From NCBI RefSeq assembly GCF_008831285.2, contig NC_045147.1, positions 15,602,854 through 15,666,853 of the forward strand: DNA of 64,000 nucleotides. Direction: 5' to 3'. The notes below the pieces were generated by a model. The model was not told where the DNA came from. It did no database searches and was given only the letters and a program-made list of their open reading frames with translations. Positions within the stretch are counted from its first letter, which is position 1, and every line of letters starts with the position of its first letter. The stretch comes from Nymphaea colorata (Eukaryota; Streptophyta; Magnoliopsida; Nymphaeales; Nymphaeaceae). Both the position numbers and the translations under genes were made by a program. Shown piece after piece: positions 1-14,500 of this stretch.

Positions 1-2260
1 CATAACTAAAAATAAAATTAGGTCATATGATTAAAATAAATATAAAAGTTATAACATGGAAAAAATAACTTTGCGGAAATGTTAAACGTAAGGACATTTG
101 AAAATTGGCTATTCGATGATGAATAAAGAGGGTGCTAGAGAAAAGTATACAGTCAGATGATTCTAATTTCATATATCTTTAACCATATATGCTCTTTTGG
201 ATAATCACTTATTCGGATTCAAATAAGATTTCAATATAAATAAAGAAAAGTCGTATCAAAGTCTGCACCTCAAACCAAATTTTGTCAATTTTCAAAATGT
301 AAGAGAATTAGATATATGATGTTTGTTTAAAGATAAATCAAATCTGAATCCGGTCAGATATTTATGTATATTCGAATCTGATCAAATATCGTTTCTTAAA
401 TCAGAAACTGATCCGATTTCTTAATTGGATATTATTTTTTTTTTGTATACAATTTTTTCGAACCGACTAGGTCATATAATCCGATTCAAATCGTATATAT
501 TGACACCCGTATGTACAAGAAATAGAACACTTGCCACGTGAAGTTAATTGAACTTGTCAAAAAAGGTAAAAAATTATTTTGCCTACATAATAAATATAGA
601 GAGCAACCAAAGCTTAAGGTATGACTATTGGAGGTACGCTTTACCTTTATTTCCAAAATAATGAGTTTGTACAACAGCATTGGATATGAGATGCTCAGTT
701 AAGAACCGTGAATTTAAAATCAGATCCTCTCCATCTTGACATTAAATCTGATATTTTCTCAATGCAAAGAAGTAAAGTAAGAATAGTAAATGTGGATCTT
801 AGGTTTGGGCTAAGAACCTTAGTTCCATGAACCATGAAATTTATAAATCTTTTGCCATATTACAAATCCTTGGATTTCAAATCCAGAGTTATCAAACGCC
901 TTTCAAAGCTTGGTTTTGCCTAAAAAATCTTTGACAAATCCATATTAAAAAAAGATTTATTTTATTGTGCACATGTCAAACTGTTGCTTTAAAATGTCGG
1001 TTAATAAAAAAAAAAAATCTAACAAAAATTCACTATTTTTCGGATATTCACCGACAGTTGAGGCGGAGTTGCCTAAAATAGACTTACGTTTCAGCCAGTA
1101 TGTGGTTTACCATGAGTTTTTGGACATCCAAAATTAACTAACGGCGAACCTTTTTCTTTTGAATAAATCTAGAAAAAAAAAGTCTAAGAACAAGTTAAAA
1201 ATCATTTAGTAGGATATATAACATGGTTAGATTTCTTAGTATTTCATTAGATATGGATACAATTGTAATAAAAGTAAATAATTTATAGTTTTTTTAATGA
1301 CAAGTTTTTAAATTTTTAAATATTTGGCGGCTTTTCGGGCATTGAGTTTTCCATCAAAACATATAATTGCAAATGAATGACATGAGTATTGAATACATTA
1401 TCAAATATATACTAGTACTTTTATTTTAAAAGCCACGCATATCCAAAAATTGCGTGTAACGTACATACGCAAGAAAGTAGGGAAATTAAATTTCATAAAT
1501 AAGAACAAACAATTAGTGCATTTTAAACTTGGTTTAATAAAAAGGGAAGCAGATTTTACGAGATGTATTCGGAAGTAGAAAAAAATTACATGTTCATTGA
1601 ACATTCCCGATCAAAAGACGTCTATCTCCAAGAACTCAATGAAAATTCTTAAAAATTGCTTCAAATGATCGAATGGTTAAACAAACAGACACGATCGAAA
1701 TGGAAATCCCTAAAATTGTCCAAGTGATCGAATGGTCAACAAAGAGGCAAGATGAGATCAAAAGCATACAACGTACTTCGTTGAAGTATTTGAAACCCTT
1801 AGAGGGGGATAGAGAGAGAAGCTTCAAGTTTCCAACATATTATTTTTTTTAAATAAATCTCTTGGACAAAATCAGTTGCTTTAAAAAAGAATGGAGGGGC
1901 ATGACAATGTATATAATATTTTCAGGCAGCCGATCAACTTCATCAAAATTTCCAATTGGGGGCTCCGCGAGGCTTTTCTTAAAAGATTTGCATAGTAAAT
2001 AACTTACTCCAGTTATGATGAAGAAGATGACTTAGTCCTTTCAACAGCATCATGATAAAAAGGGAGACACAAAAGTTTACTAAAAAAACAACGGAGATTA
2101 AAATAGGCACTTAGTCTAAAGGTGAGACTGTTTTTGGGTAAAATATTTCTTAACTTATGGGTGAAAAGAAAATCCGTTAAAGCGAGTGGGTTTTTGTTAT
2201 TAAGCAAGCCCCAGGCCCAGGCACGTTGAAATTGAAATATTTCCTAAAATAAATCCATTC
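1..2260. other. AT-rich intergenic region
   Basis: No gene is recognisable here. The DNA is AT-rich and stops are frequent in all frames. Two imperfect copies of a roughly 59-bp unit lie near 1649-1767; the shared core TGATCGAATGGT occurs at about 1666 and 1725. A sequence near 890 (TATCAAACGCC) looks like the right end of a decayed MITE, of the kind seen elsewhere in this window. The end of the region is the presumed promoter of the ROP-GAP gene; I see no convincing TATA box. Confidence 0.6.
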
Positions 2261-2269
2261 CAACCGCAG

Positions 2270-2558
2270 GACGCGGGGAACAGCGGTTGGTTCCCTCCCT
2301 CCTTTCTCTCTGCGGTTCATCTCTTTCTCTTTCTTTCTCTTTGACCGTGTCTTCTCTCTCTTTCGTTCTTTCCCGTGAATCAAGTTCATTTCTAACAGAT
2401 TTTGAACTGCGACGACGTTGTTCCTTGTGCGGATAGAGTTGTTTTCCTTCCCTGTCACCTGCATTTGGTTTGGATCGGGCATGGTATTTTCTTACGTTCA
2501 GGTGAAAGTTTTTGTTGCAGCTGCTGGCATTCATTTATGGTTCTGATTGATCTCGAAG
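2270..2558 (+). promoter_or_regulatory. Probable 5' leader of the ROP-GAP gene
   Basis: A pyrimidine-rich tract of CTTT and CTCT runs (about 2307-2378), common in plant 5' leaders, precedes the start codon of the ROP-GAP gene. A TGA lies in frame 15 bases upstream of the ATG at 2559, so the reading frame cannot extend further 5' in an unspliced leader. The ATG context (AAG before it, G after it) is favourable. The transcription start is not defined, and an intron inside the leader cannot be excluded. Confidence 0.5.
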
Positions 2559-5500
2559 ATGGTATCGTGCAATGAGGACGCATCTCAGGTACTATATGGA
2601 GAAAATAGTACTTTTTTTTTTAAATATTGAGATTCACAAATTGCTTTAGCTACATTACGTGGATGACCTGATGAATTCGAGGAAGGAGTTGGGGGGTTCG
2701 CTAATGAAAAGTTGTTCTGGCGATGAGATGCAGGAACACTGTGCGACATCTAAAACGACTTTACCGTTTGATCGTCCACAGGCACGGGCCAACAGTGTAC
2801 GTGAAATTTTAGATAATCGCTAATCAAGTTTTCATTTGTTTTATATTTCTTTCTTGGTTCTTAATCTCCCGATGTATTATCTGCATTAGCGGAATCTGGG
2901 AATAGTCGAGGTTTGTCATACTCATGTTATGCTTCAAACCTTCAACGTAGTCCTTTCGCTTTATTCTCGAGGGAAATGAATTGGCACTCGATGTCTAGGA
3001 TGTCCTGCGTCAGTTTTGTGGAACATTTGAAATTTAGCATGTAAGGAATGAAAAAGTTCCTGTTGATGGACCGATGTTACTGTGCCTCTATGTGCACTTG
3101 AGTTGCGTGCTTTATTGCTTCGGCTAAATTTATTTTATATAGGCAATAAGTTCTAGCATGGATGACTTATTGCCCATTGGTTGTTGCAGTCCAGCAACAT
3201 TTATTTTCACATAAAATACTGTTGGTGTTTGCTTTGCTTGTTTTATTTTCAGATAGAGATTTCTTATTCAATTCATATTTGGAGGGAAACAGCTTTCCGT
3301 TTTGTGCTGACTTATGTTTCACTTCATTCTGTAGGTCTTCAAGAGTGGACCGCTTTTCATTTCATCCAAAGGTGAGCATAGTTGGATTTTCTCCTTTAGT
3401 TTTGGGTCTCTAGTCTCTACACACGCGTTCCATGTAGTTGGTCACTCGCTAGCATCACGTCCTGGGAGCCATGTAGGTGATATATCTCATGCTTTTAGTG
3501 GTAGCGTTAATGGTATTCTCGAATGGGTGAATGGCCACAGGTCAACAACCTAAAATACTGTTACCTCTATTTGACTTTAAAATTGATAACTATTTGAACT
3601 CCAAGAAAGCTTTCCACTAGAGAGAATATGGTTAACTGCAGCTACTTCTTCTGTTTTAGTATGTAATCTTCATAGAAATGTTCATTATGGTTGGCCTTAA
3701 GCAGCCAATTTAAGATGTTAGCAGATTGTTAGCTATATAGACTAATATATATCTTTTGCATAACATTAGCCCGAAATGTCATCAGATGGGCCACCGTCAT
3801 GGCATAAATTCAAGTTTTCAAGAATATCATGTAAAAATGAGTATGATAAGAGATATAGCATCTCAAAAGTATTAAAGAAGAATATAAAGTAAGTTCAGAA
3901 GTCTCGAGGGAATCAAATCCTCTCGGATAAAAGTCTATAATTTGTGCTAAGATGCAAAATGACAAATACAATATACTTCTCACCGGTGTTGTTAATATCG
4001 TTCCATGCAGTCACATATCAGCTGCATGATGCATTGCAGGGCCAACACAAGTTTATATTATTTTTTGTTCATTTTTAAATCAATTTAGATTATTTTTACC
4101 TTTTTCTTTTTTTTTTTAAGAAAGAAAATGGGGCGATACAGGGAAATACATAAGTGTTGGCTGACGCACAGTGTCAGTGTTCACATTGATATGGTGCTAA
4201 TACCGACACTTACAGTATTGCTTCTCACACAATGTATGCTTAGAAAAACATACATAAGAAGATGGGATAGCCCCTCAACATATACAATAAGGAGAAGAAG
4301 GAGCTTGTCATTGGTTTCATTAGAAGACATTGTTTTTGAGATGAGTAAATAGCCATACAAAACCTTTACTATTAGGTTTACAAAAAAAAAAAAAAAGGAA
4401 AATAAAAGAAAAAGAAAGGAACATGTGAAAGGGCCAAAAAGGTACTACTTGATGATTAGTGGCTATATTTTCTCGGAACTGCTTTCTATAGCATTATTTT
4501 TTCTCACCTGATGTTAGAAATTCTTTAGCATATCTTCAGTGTACAACTTTTTTTTGGATACCTTATTCTGAAATTTTAAGTACTAATAGAAGTTCAGGAG
4601 ATGCAATATGGAAAAAAGAAGATAATTCTATGCTATTCTTGAGAGTTTGTCACAAATATGCTGCTATTGAATGTTTCTTCTGATCAATTGTATAGGGATA
4701 GGATGGACTTCCTGGAAGAAGCGCTGGTTTATCCTAACTCGAACATCATTAGTATTCTTTCGAAGTGACCCTGTAAGGATTTTCTATGTTCCTAATTTGC
4801 TGATGTGGTTGGCCTGTCTTGATTATATCCAATCTAAGTTCCTGGCTCTGACTCAAGAGCATAAATTTGCTATAAGAAATATCTTGCACATACTACAACC
4901 GTATTCTATATTTCTTCTCTTTAACAGTTGGAACATCTCGTTTGTGTATAATTGATCACACTCAAGATGGTTGAAACTGCTCAACTAGAAAGAGGAAAAA
5001 TTGCTTCATACACAAGCTTCTTTTCTTTTAGTCCATCTCTTAAAGTTAAAACAGTTCAACTTGACTTCTTTGCAGGTTTAAGTCTTTGCATAATCTCATT
5101 CTCTTATACTTAGTTATCGGTCCATGTACACATTGGATCCATTGACAGTCTTAACCCTTCTGGACTTGGAGCTTAATAGAAGAGCATTACCACTCAGAAC
5201 ACTAATGGATAGTAATTAAGCTTTCTTTTTTTAAATCGAACGTGTGGGGATCTTCTTTTTTTTCCCGAGAATTTCTTCTTTCTTCACAATGCTTGGGAAT
5301 TATTTTCCATAATGTAATCCTGGTAACCAGCTTGCTTCTATCAGATTTTTGGTGCTTGGAAAATGTTTTAAGGAATTCCATAGTCTTGATGATATCTTCT
5401 TTTGGTGGAAAAGTTACCATGTTCTTTTATGTTGACCATGTAAAAAGGGCAGCTCTGGAGTTGATGCATTAATTTTAATTTTTGGAGTTTTTCTCGTTAT

Positions 5501-8500
5501 GCCACAATCGTATTTTCCCCATGTTTTTAATGAATTGTCTAGTTTCCTTATTGATTTATATTAGTAGTAGTGCTTATGTTTATCCACTTTATTATAGTCA
5601 TGGGTCTCATTCTTTTCTGTATATGCTATTTCAGAGTGCCCTGCCCCAAAAAGGTGGTGAAGTAAATTTGACCCTGGGTGGTATAGACCTTAATAGTTCG
5701 GGAAGGCATGTCAAGTTTTACTTACCTCAGGACTATCTATGAAATGTTGGCAATTGCCCTTACCTGATGTAAAATCATGCAGTGTGATCGTCAGGGCTGA
5801 TAAGAAACTATTGACAGTATCATTTCCTAATGGAGGTGATGGACGGGGGTTCACTCTCAAGGTATCATATTTCTTTCCATTTATTTTTCGGGATTCCTTT
5901 TCATAATCCTTTTCCATGGCGTGCAGGCAGAGACATCGGAAGATTTGTATGAGTGGAAAGCTGCACTGGAAAGTGCTTTGGCTCAAGCACCTAGTGCCCA
6001 TCTTGTGACGGGTCATAATGGGATTTTTCAGAATGACCCAGCAGATACCATTGAAGGATCTTTGGAACAATGTACTGAGTTTCTAGTAGTGAAGTTGAAT
6101 TTTTCTTTTTTAGATAGTCTTCCAGGATGCTTGCTATGCAAATCATATGTGGTAAAATGGCAATATGGATTGTGATGCAAGGTTACAGGCATGGTTTTTG
6201 AAAATATTATATATATATAGAGGAGCATAAATCCTCTGGCCATCTGGATGCTCGCTGCATGTGTGAGAGGCCGGAGCATCTGGACAGGCTGAAAAATCCA
6301 GGTCCTGTATATATGTAGACGACACACACACACACACATTATATGATCTTGCACTAGGTGTTTGATCTTGTGCATTTTGATCATCTTTAAATGGTGAGAT
6401 TGTTCAGAAAGTTTAGTTGTTTTCACTTAAGGTGAAAATAATTAATACTTTCATTATGATCTTTTGTAAATTTTCCTGTCTGCTGCACGAAAAGCTTTTT
6501 CTTCTCCAGCAGTACTGAAAAATATCATGCTGTATTGCATTTGTCTGCCTCGTGATTTAAATTGCAGCGTAATAAAGATATATTGTTGTGGTGATCCAGG
6601 GAGGGAAAGGCGGCCTGTGAAGTCCTTAGTTATTGGCAGACCCATATTACTTGCACTAGAAGACATTGATGGGAGTCCTTCCTTTTTGGAGAAAGCATTG
6701 AGATTCATTGAACAGTATGGTAATTTTTTCTCCGTATCAATTTTGCCGTACTTGTTGGATTTTTCATGTAGCTCTCCATAAAATAAGTCTAATAACAATT
6801 TCTCTCATTTACTTTTTTCTTTCTTTTGGATTTTTACCATGGTTCAGAGCTTAGATCACGATTCATGATTGATCATTTCAATTTTCTATATCGAACTCGG
6901 ACAGATTTTATCTGCTTCCAAATGACACAGTGTCATAGGCAAATTGCCTTGACATGGTTGATATCCTAATTCATTAATGATAGGAACAGCAGGCTGATTA
7001 AAATTTTGGAAATGTTATGAATTACATGTCCTAATTGACATGCTCAGTTTTAGCATTTTTTAATGATCAAATTGACGATACCAAACATTTTGTCGGTGTC
7101 TATACAAGAAAATTCATTCTCAAAACTGGTTTATGTCCCTTGCTCCTCTTCTTCTACTCTCTTTATCTCTCTACTTATAGATTTTTGATACTCTTTTATC
7201 AGGAATTAAAGTAGAAGGCATATTAAGACAAGCAGCTGATGTTGAAGAGGTTGAGTTGCGTGTTCAAGAATATGAACAAGGTTCCTTTCTGTTTCTTGAA
7301 ATACTGCTTTCACTTCATTCAAATGACCTTGTGGAAACTGGCTCCCTAAGTTTGCAGTCCGTCACTATACATCAAATAAACACGTTAGAGACACTTCTCC
7401 TGCAGTTCATCATTAAGAAAAGAATATAATGTCATGATAAGGGTTAAATTGGAGCTTCCCCATGATGTACTGTCCATAAGTGCCCGTGATATAATGTTTG
7501 TCTTCTGGAAATAATTTATGTGTTCAAAGTCAATATTGTTTCTTGTCATTACTTATTTCAGATGTTGTATGATGGTATAATTCTAGGGAAGATTGAGTTT
7601 TCTCCTGATGAAGATGCACATGTTGTGGCTGATTGTGTGAAGGTACATTCTTTCCTTCTACAATAAAAAATGCTGTACCTTTAGTTACTTATTTTCTGTC
7701 AAAATAGAGTGCAGATTTCTCATTCAACTTAGTCCATATGCAATGATTGCAGCATGTTCTTCGGGAGTTGCCTTCATCTCCAGTTCCTGCTTCTTGTTGT
7801 GTTGCACTGCTGGAAGCATACCGTAAGGCCTACTCTATCTTTTGCTTTGCTACATTGTTTTATTTGATGTTTCTCAAGTTCTTTTTATTGCTAGGGGAAA
7901 CACTTTTAGATAAAGGAAACAAAACTTCTTGCTGTACAATCATGAAACTTGTTAGTTTTACTGAGCTGTTTTCCAAACCTTCTATTCTTCAAAGTTCTTT
8001 GTTCCTTATTCTCGTGCTTCTCTATGTAGTCAGTTTTGCTTCTCAGTTGCATGTTACATCATTACTGCAAGAGTTTAGTGTTTCTTTATTTCCTTTTGCA
8101 GTCTCTTCATGTCACAGGGTTTTCCTTCTCAGTGCCATGGTAAAAATTAAAAGAAAAAAGGCGCTTTTCTTAGATGAGCTGAGTGCTTAAACCATGCATT
8201 GATAGAAAGATCGGTTGACCAGAATGAATGACAGCAGTTATACATGTTTGTGTAATTTATTTCATATGTTATTTATTTATAAAACAGTTTGCATGCATAT
8301 ATAATCATATACATATGAAAGTTGGGTCTTCTTACCGTTCATATGGTTTGGAAGGTTGTTAAGTTTCTTCCCCAAAAAAATTTGTAAAGCATGTCAGCCA
8401 AGTAACATCCTATAGATGTATTACTGAAGGTCCTTTATTTATAATTCTTGTATCATGCCTGAAAAACGATAAATTATTAAGATTTGAAGATGATTGATTT

Positions 8501-11500
8501 TAATTATTGGATCATATGTAGTTTGAATTTTATGAGCAAACAAATCTATGATTTTTTTTTTACCTTAAACACCATTATAAAATTTGACATGCATCAGATT
8601 TTCATTTTCTCTTTGAATGTTACATTTCTGAACGTGTAAAGTCCACCTACATGGTCGGATTCATAAAAAACATCTCAAAAGTACTGGGAAGGCTGAACAA
8701 TCCAGATAGATACATAAATTTGCATGTTGTGTGTGCATGCATGTGCATGCATATATATATACGTACTAGGTAATATGTATATATGCATACTAATTAATCT
8801 GTATATATGCATGTAGACACTGATCCACACTGCTTTTAGTTAGGCTTAATTAGGCCTTGACGACAAGCATATTTAAGATATTTTGTCAAGTCTAGGACTG
8901 TACTTGTGTTTCACAATGATTGTGCGCTAAGAAATATACATATATATGCACATGTGTTTGTGTGTGTGTAATGGGTGTGGATGTATGCATATACACATAG
9001 TGCAGTTGAATTGTGCCTTCCCAGATGTGCCATCAAATACTTCCTTTTTGTATATGTTTTACTTAACTTTATCTTATGCTCCTTTTTGTGAAGGGTAGCT
9101 TTGACCTTATCCAACTAGCAAGTAGATATTTACTAGCCCCCCATGAGTAGGTTTCCGTCCATTCTGAAGAGTTTACCTGTTCCTTCACTTCATGTTTATC
9201 TTGAGTGGTGAATATTAATAGGACTATTCATGTTTTACATTCTTCATCATCTGCTGCCATTTTTGGTTGCTTTGCTTGAACATTCTTTGCTTGAAGTAAT
9301 GGTTCTTTTGAATTGCAACATACTTAAGGGAATATAGACCCAAATAGTGCTCAAGTTTATTACTGACTTGTACTATCTCAGATGTGTGAACAATTTGTGA
9401 ATGTTTGGTTCTGATTTTAACAATCGCTTAAGGTATCGGGAGGGCTGCTTTTGTTGATTGACTTATTTATATAATGCTATTGGGGTTATTTATCATTTGA
9501 GACTACAGTTCCAGTTTTTTAGTCTGGGGAACTGATGCATTGCTTGCTCCCATGCCCCAAATCCCATGCACTCTGGATAGGAACAAGTCCTGACTTGAGG
9601 GTTGATGCCTTACGCGATGTGATTTTTGAGACATTTCCAGAGCCTAATCGTCGGCTATTACAGAGGTAAAGGTTCTGGATACATGCTTCGCAGATAGAGC
9701 ATAGCTAACTGAAATGACATTTTTTACTATATTATCCTGGACTAGAAGTTACATCTGCTGTTATAGTTTCTGCGTTTATGCATTTTTCCTTAGGTTTGTG
9801 CTTTCTGTGCTTTTTGCCTACTTGTTTGCACTTCCATTTTCTTGACTACTGGTATATATGATTTGGCTCAATGGCATTCTGTTGGACGACTAGTAGCTTA
9901 TGGTATTGATTGTCTTATGCTAGAATTTTGGCTTTTTGTTTCACATCAAGCTCAATCACAAAACATTTGCTACACCTGATGTTGATTCCCATGGTTGACA
10001 ATACATATTGAAGACTGAACCTGTTCTCCACCTTGTAGGTTCTAGAGTGAAAAGTGCCATTATAAACTAGAGCTTAATGCATTGCCTTGAGGTTGCATAT
10101 TTCAACAAAGAATGGTCATTTTAGATGATCAGTTGGTGTGTCTCATAATTTCATTACTATTACTCCATAACATGACAAGAGCGTGTAAGGTAGCTTGAAT
10201 TTCATGTTAATGCCATCTATATCACATGGGTGCTAGTGCATGTGCGGAGCATTTCAAAGAGCTTGGTTGTGGGGCTATGACTGAAAACTTCAACGTAATG
10301 TTGCATTCAAGTTTTATGTGTTGTAAAAGATTGATTTTTTTATTGCTCAAATTACATAACACACCTATATACAGATATACATACTCAAACCCTATGTACA
10401 CACATATATACATATATATGAATCTACAGTCACATGTATATTACACACATATGAATATAGATAAACATATAAACAGATATGCATATGTCTAATACATATG
10501 CTGCATTTTACAAGATATTTTCTAACAAATGATAGTTCATCACTGTCATGATCTTGCAACATTTTATTGCTTACTTTTATAATCTTAAAGAAACTTGACT
10601 TGCCAGAGTAACGAGTGAGTTTGTGGCCCGCCTATCCAAGACTGAATTACGATAATTCCAAATACGATTGGTGCAATACCCCTTTAGGACTGTCCATGTG
10701 ACATGAATTGAAGGATCAAGGAACTCGCTAATGACAGACTCAGTTTGCAGTGATTATGGTTTGTCTGTGTCTTTCTCAATTTCCCCACCTCTTGTGATAC
10801 AATAACATCTGAGCACCTGTACCTCCATAATCTTGAAAAGGTCCTCGTGATTGATTTCATTTTCCTCTTTATATGTATATGACTGGTGTGGTGCTACACA
10901 AATGTTGTCCGTTTCATATACTTCATTTTTATGCATTTGTCTTCATGAAGGGTGCTCAAGATGATGCATGCTGTTTCTTGCCATAAGTCTGTGAATCGAA
11001 TGTCAGCATCTGCTGTAGCAGCATGCATGGCACCTCTGCTTCTTCGTGCTCTTTTGGCAGGCGACTGTGAGCTGGAGGGTGATTTTGATATTAGTGGTGA
11101 TGGTTCTTCTCAACTATTGGCTGCAGCAGCAGCTGCTAATCATGCTCATGTCATCGTGACAACATTACTGGAGGAGTATGATAGTATATTTGGAGTAAGA
11201 GTTTCTACGTTTAATCACCTAGATATCGTATATTTTCTTTCCTTGACATGGATCTTTTGCAGCATCAATGGAGTTGTTAAGTTGTATAAAGTCATTGACT
11301 CATTGATATGTGGAATGGTGTTCTGGTTAAATTGTAGCCTATTTTGAGCCTTATGATTTTAGATAGTCATGCACTCTTAAGATTTTCTTCTGGAGTGTCC
11401 CTATTCTTTCTCTCTTTACGTACATGCATTCATACATAAAGACAGAAACATACACACACATAGATATACATGCACATGCACTCAAACACGAATACTAGTT

Positions 11501-14500
11501 AAACTTAAAAATATTGCTGATGTTTTGAAATTATTGCGATAGTGTCACCATTTTAAAGCTATCAGACCATATTATCAAAGTTTGCCATATTTTTAGATAT
11601 CACTCATAGTTTTTGAAAGTTGAGCCCAGATGAAGACGACTGGATCTGGATCCAGATTCAGACATCATTTGGACCCAATGGTCTAACATCACTAGGAACA
11701 AAACTATCTCAATATTACCCAAGATTTTACCAAACTTTTCAAAATAATTTCCTTTCTATAATTTTCTTAGCATGTAAGATTTTTCAAATAATTATTTTAG
11801 TTTTTCTTCATATTTTTTGCAAGAAAAATAGTAGAAAATCCTATTGTAAGATTTTTTTTTTGTTGTTAGTTGTATTTTTCAAGTTTTAAAATTCAGAAAT
11901 TGGAAAATCACCCCAGAAGAATGTTGCTTAGAACTATACTGGTGACTATGAGATACACATGCATACATAGATAATATTGTGTGTGTCCATGTATGTATAT
12001 AATTTCATTGTGCCAATGGTTTTTGCTGTGTCTTGCTTATACGAATGACATAACATATTGACTCAGAAAAGGATGTGATTTACTGAATTGTGAACATTTT
12101 AGACTTTGGTTAATTTACAGTTCCGAGTGAGTCTTCCATAGAGAAGGGTGACGATGGCTTGTAGGCCTTGATGGTTACATCTATGTTCAACTGGTTCCCT
12201 AAAATATGTCTGAAAAAGGATTTTCTTAATGTATGTTCGATAAGCTATTTGCCTAAAGGACTTGCTCATGTAAAGTGGGCGGGCTGATTGGAAGCAATAA
12301 TTGAAAAGCTTTCAGGATGAGAAGATAGACTTTTGGTAATTCCTTTGAAGGTTATATATGTTCTAACTGGTTTCACTGGGCGGCATTTGTGTTTTTCCTC
12401 GCTTCTGCTTATGTTTTTTGTTATTTCTTTGTACTCTGAAGTGTAACCATAAGGTCCCTTTTTTTGAGAAAGTGGAAGGAAGATGTCTCTTTATTCTTTT
12501 TCAAATTGGGTCTACTCATCTCTTTACTTTGTCGTGTGTGCTTTCAATACACAAACTAGACCTGAAGGGGTTGGGACTTGGGATAGTAGGACAGGTCTGG
12601 CTGCTATGCAGAAGTCTTCTTGAGTCCCCAACTCCTCATGTGCTTAATCTTCTTATGTGAGCCAAGGCTTGCTCTACCTCCTGGGTTAAGGAGGTAAATC
12701 TGAGGGCTTTACTGCTGCTCCAAAGAGGGTTTAGAACTCAATCCCCTTTTAACTATTGAAAGAAATGTTATTTTCTTTGTCAGTATTATATTTAAAAAAT
12801 TGTTCATGAACTTTTGTATTTTCAGTGAAATCCAGAAAACATACTATTTCATATTTTCTTTTATCATTTCTAATTTCCACCCTTTTTGAACATAAAAAAA
12901 CTGGAATTTTTCCAAGTAGCTAGCCTGGTCACACCGTAATTACGGGAATGCCCTTATGAAAATATAAAAAAAAAAGCAAAAAGAGATATAATAAAAAATT
13001 ACATATAGTGGCAAACTAGGGTCAGGACATGTATTGCACTTTTGATCTTCGTTGACCTGAGGTCTTAAGTACAACCTCCTTACTCCTTAGCAAGGTATAT
13101 GCAGACATATAACTTATACCATTGTATGAGTACATACAGAGGGTAGATACTTATATACAACTGGATGTGCATATGCATGTTGGATACATCTAAAACACAA
13201 GCAAGGGCACACATATTCGAAAGGGGATTACCTAAATATTTCTCTTTTTTTCTTTGAAACAGTGAAATGGCCCAAAAATTGTTGATATTTTCTAGGAAGA
13301 AAACAAAGGTATTTGCTTGCAAAGAAAACCCCCCAAAACAATAATTTTCATTATGGTATGCTTGAGCCATACTGCTTCATACCAATATGCTTGATTGGGA
13401 GTTTCCATTGTGTATAATGTATATCTCATCTCCAAATCCTATGACCTCTGGTCTTCTGATTTATGCTTGTAGCAGTTCATTTTATCTATTTTGAAATTCA
13501 CTCAGCAAAAAATAACATACATTTCCATCTCTTTTCATGCTTGCTGGAGCACCTCACCGTCCCTGTATGTTGCTTTTCTTACTATGTTCATTCATGATAT
13601 GACTTCTTGACCAACTTATGGTTCTAGCTCTGTCAATATTTGTCCTGGCTTCAACCTTGTTCCTTCTAACAGATAGAATAGTCACTGTTTCTCTCCTAGT
13701 GAGATTTCTGAATTAATGTTAGTTATTATGCAGGATGATAGCTCACAGAGGGGCTCTTGTTCACCTGATATGTACACTGATTCAGAGATCAGTTGCAGTG
13801 AGGAGTCAATGGAGGATCACAACCTTGAATCTGCTGATGATGGATATCATGGTGAAGAGGATGACCTTGACCCAGATGATGATTATGAGCATAGTGGAAC
13901 AATCAGCGAGAGTAGTGGAAATGCAGGCAGTGATCTCTATGTCAATAAGGTTTTTGCTAGTTGTCATCCAGAACCATTTTTCTTGTTTGTGTCGTTCTTA
14001 ATGGTGTTTCAGATGGTATGATGACCAATCATCCTCTGACATGAAACCCTCCATGTTCTTCCATAAAAATGCACATATTGTACTATTTGTATTCTGAGTC
14101 TATGTGCCTTTGATCTTGAGTTGCTCACTTATGTCTCCATTTCAACAATCCATTTCAACAATGTTTTTTTCATGATAGCTTTGTTAAATTTGAATCACTG
14201 TTAGGCTGTTCGCACACATGATGCTAATTAGGATTCTTCTGATTAATTTGTGATTTTTCATAGAAGGTCGCAGCTCCATTGATATGATTGATATGTATTT
14301 TGGACTGCTTTCTGTCTCGCTCCCACCTGCATGCTTGATGCTTTCTGATATATTTGGATTGCTGTAGATGATCTGTATGTGTTCTTTTAGTTTCTTCTTT
14401 CATACTGAACCTAAATGTACTTGCTTGAGTAATAGGACTATAGCAGATCCAACTCTGATGCTGATATCAGAAACGGTGAGCAGATAAATATAACAGCGGA

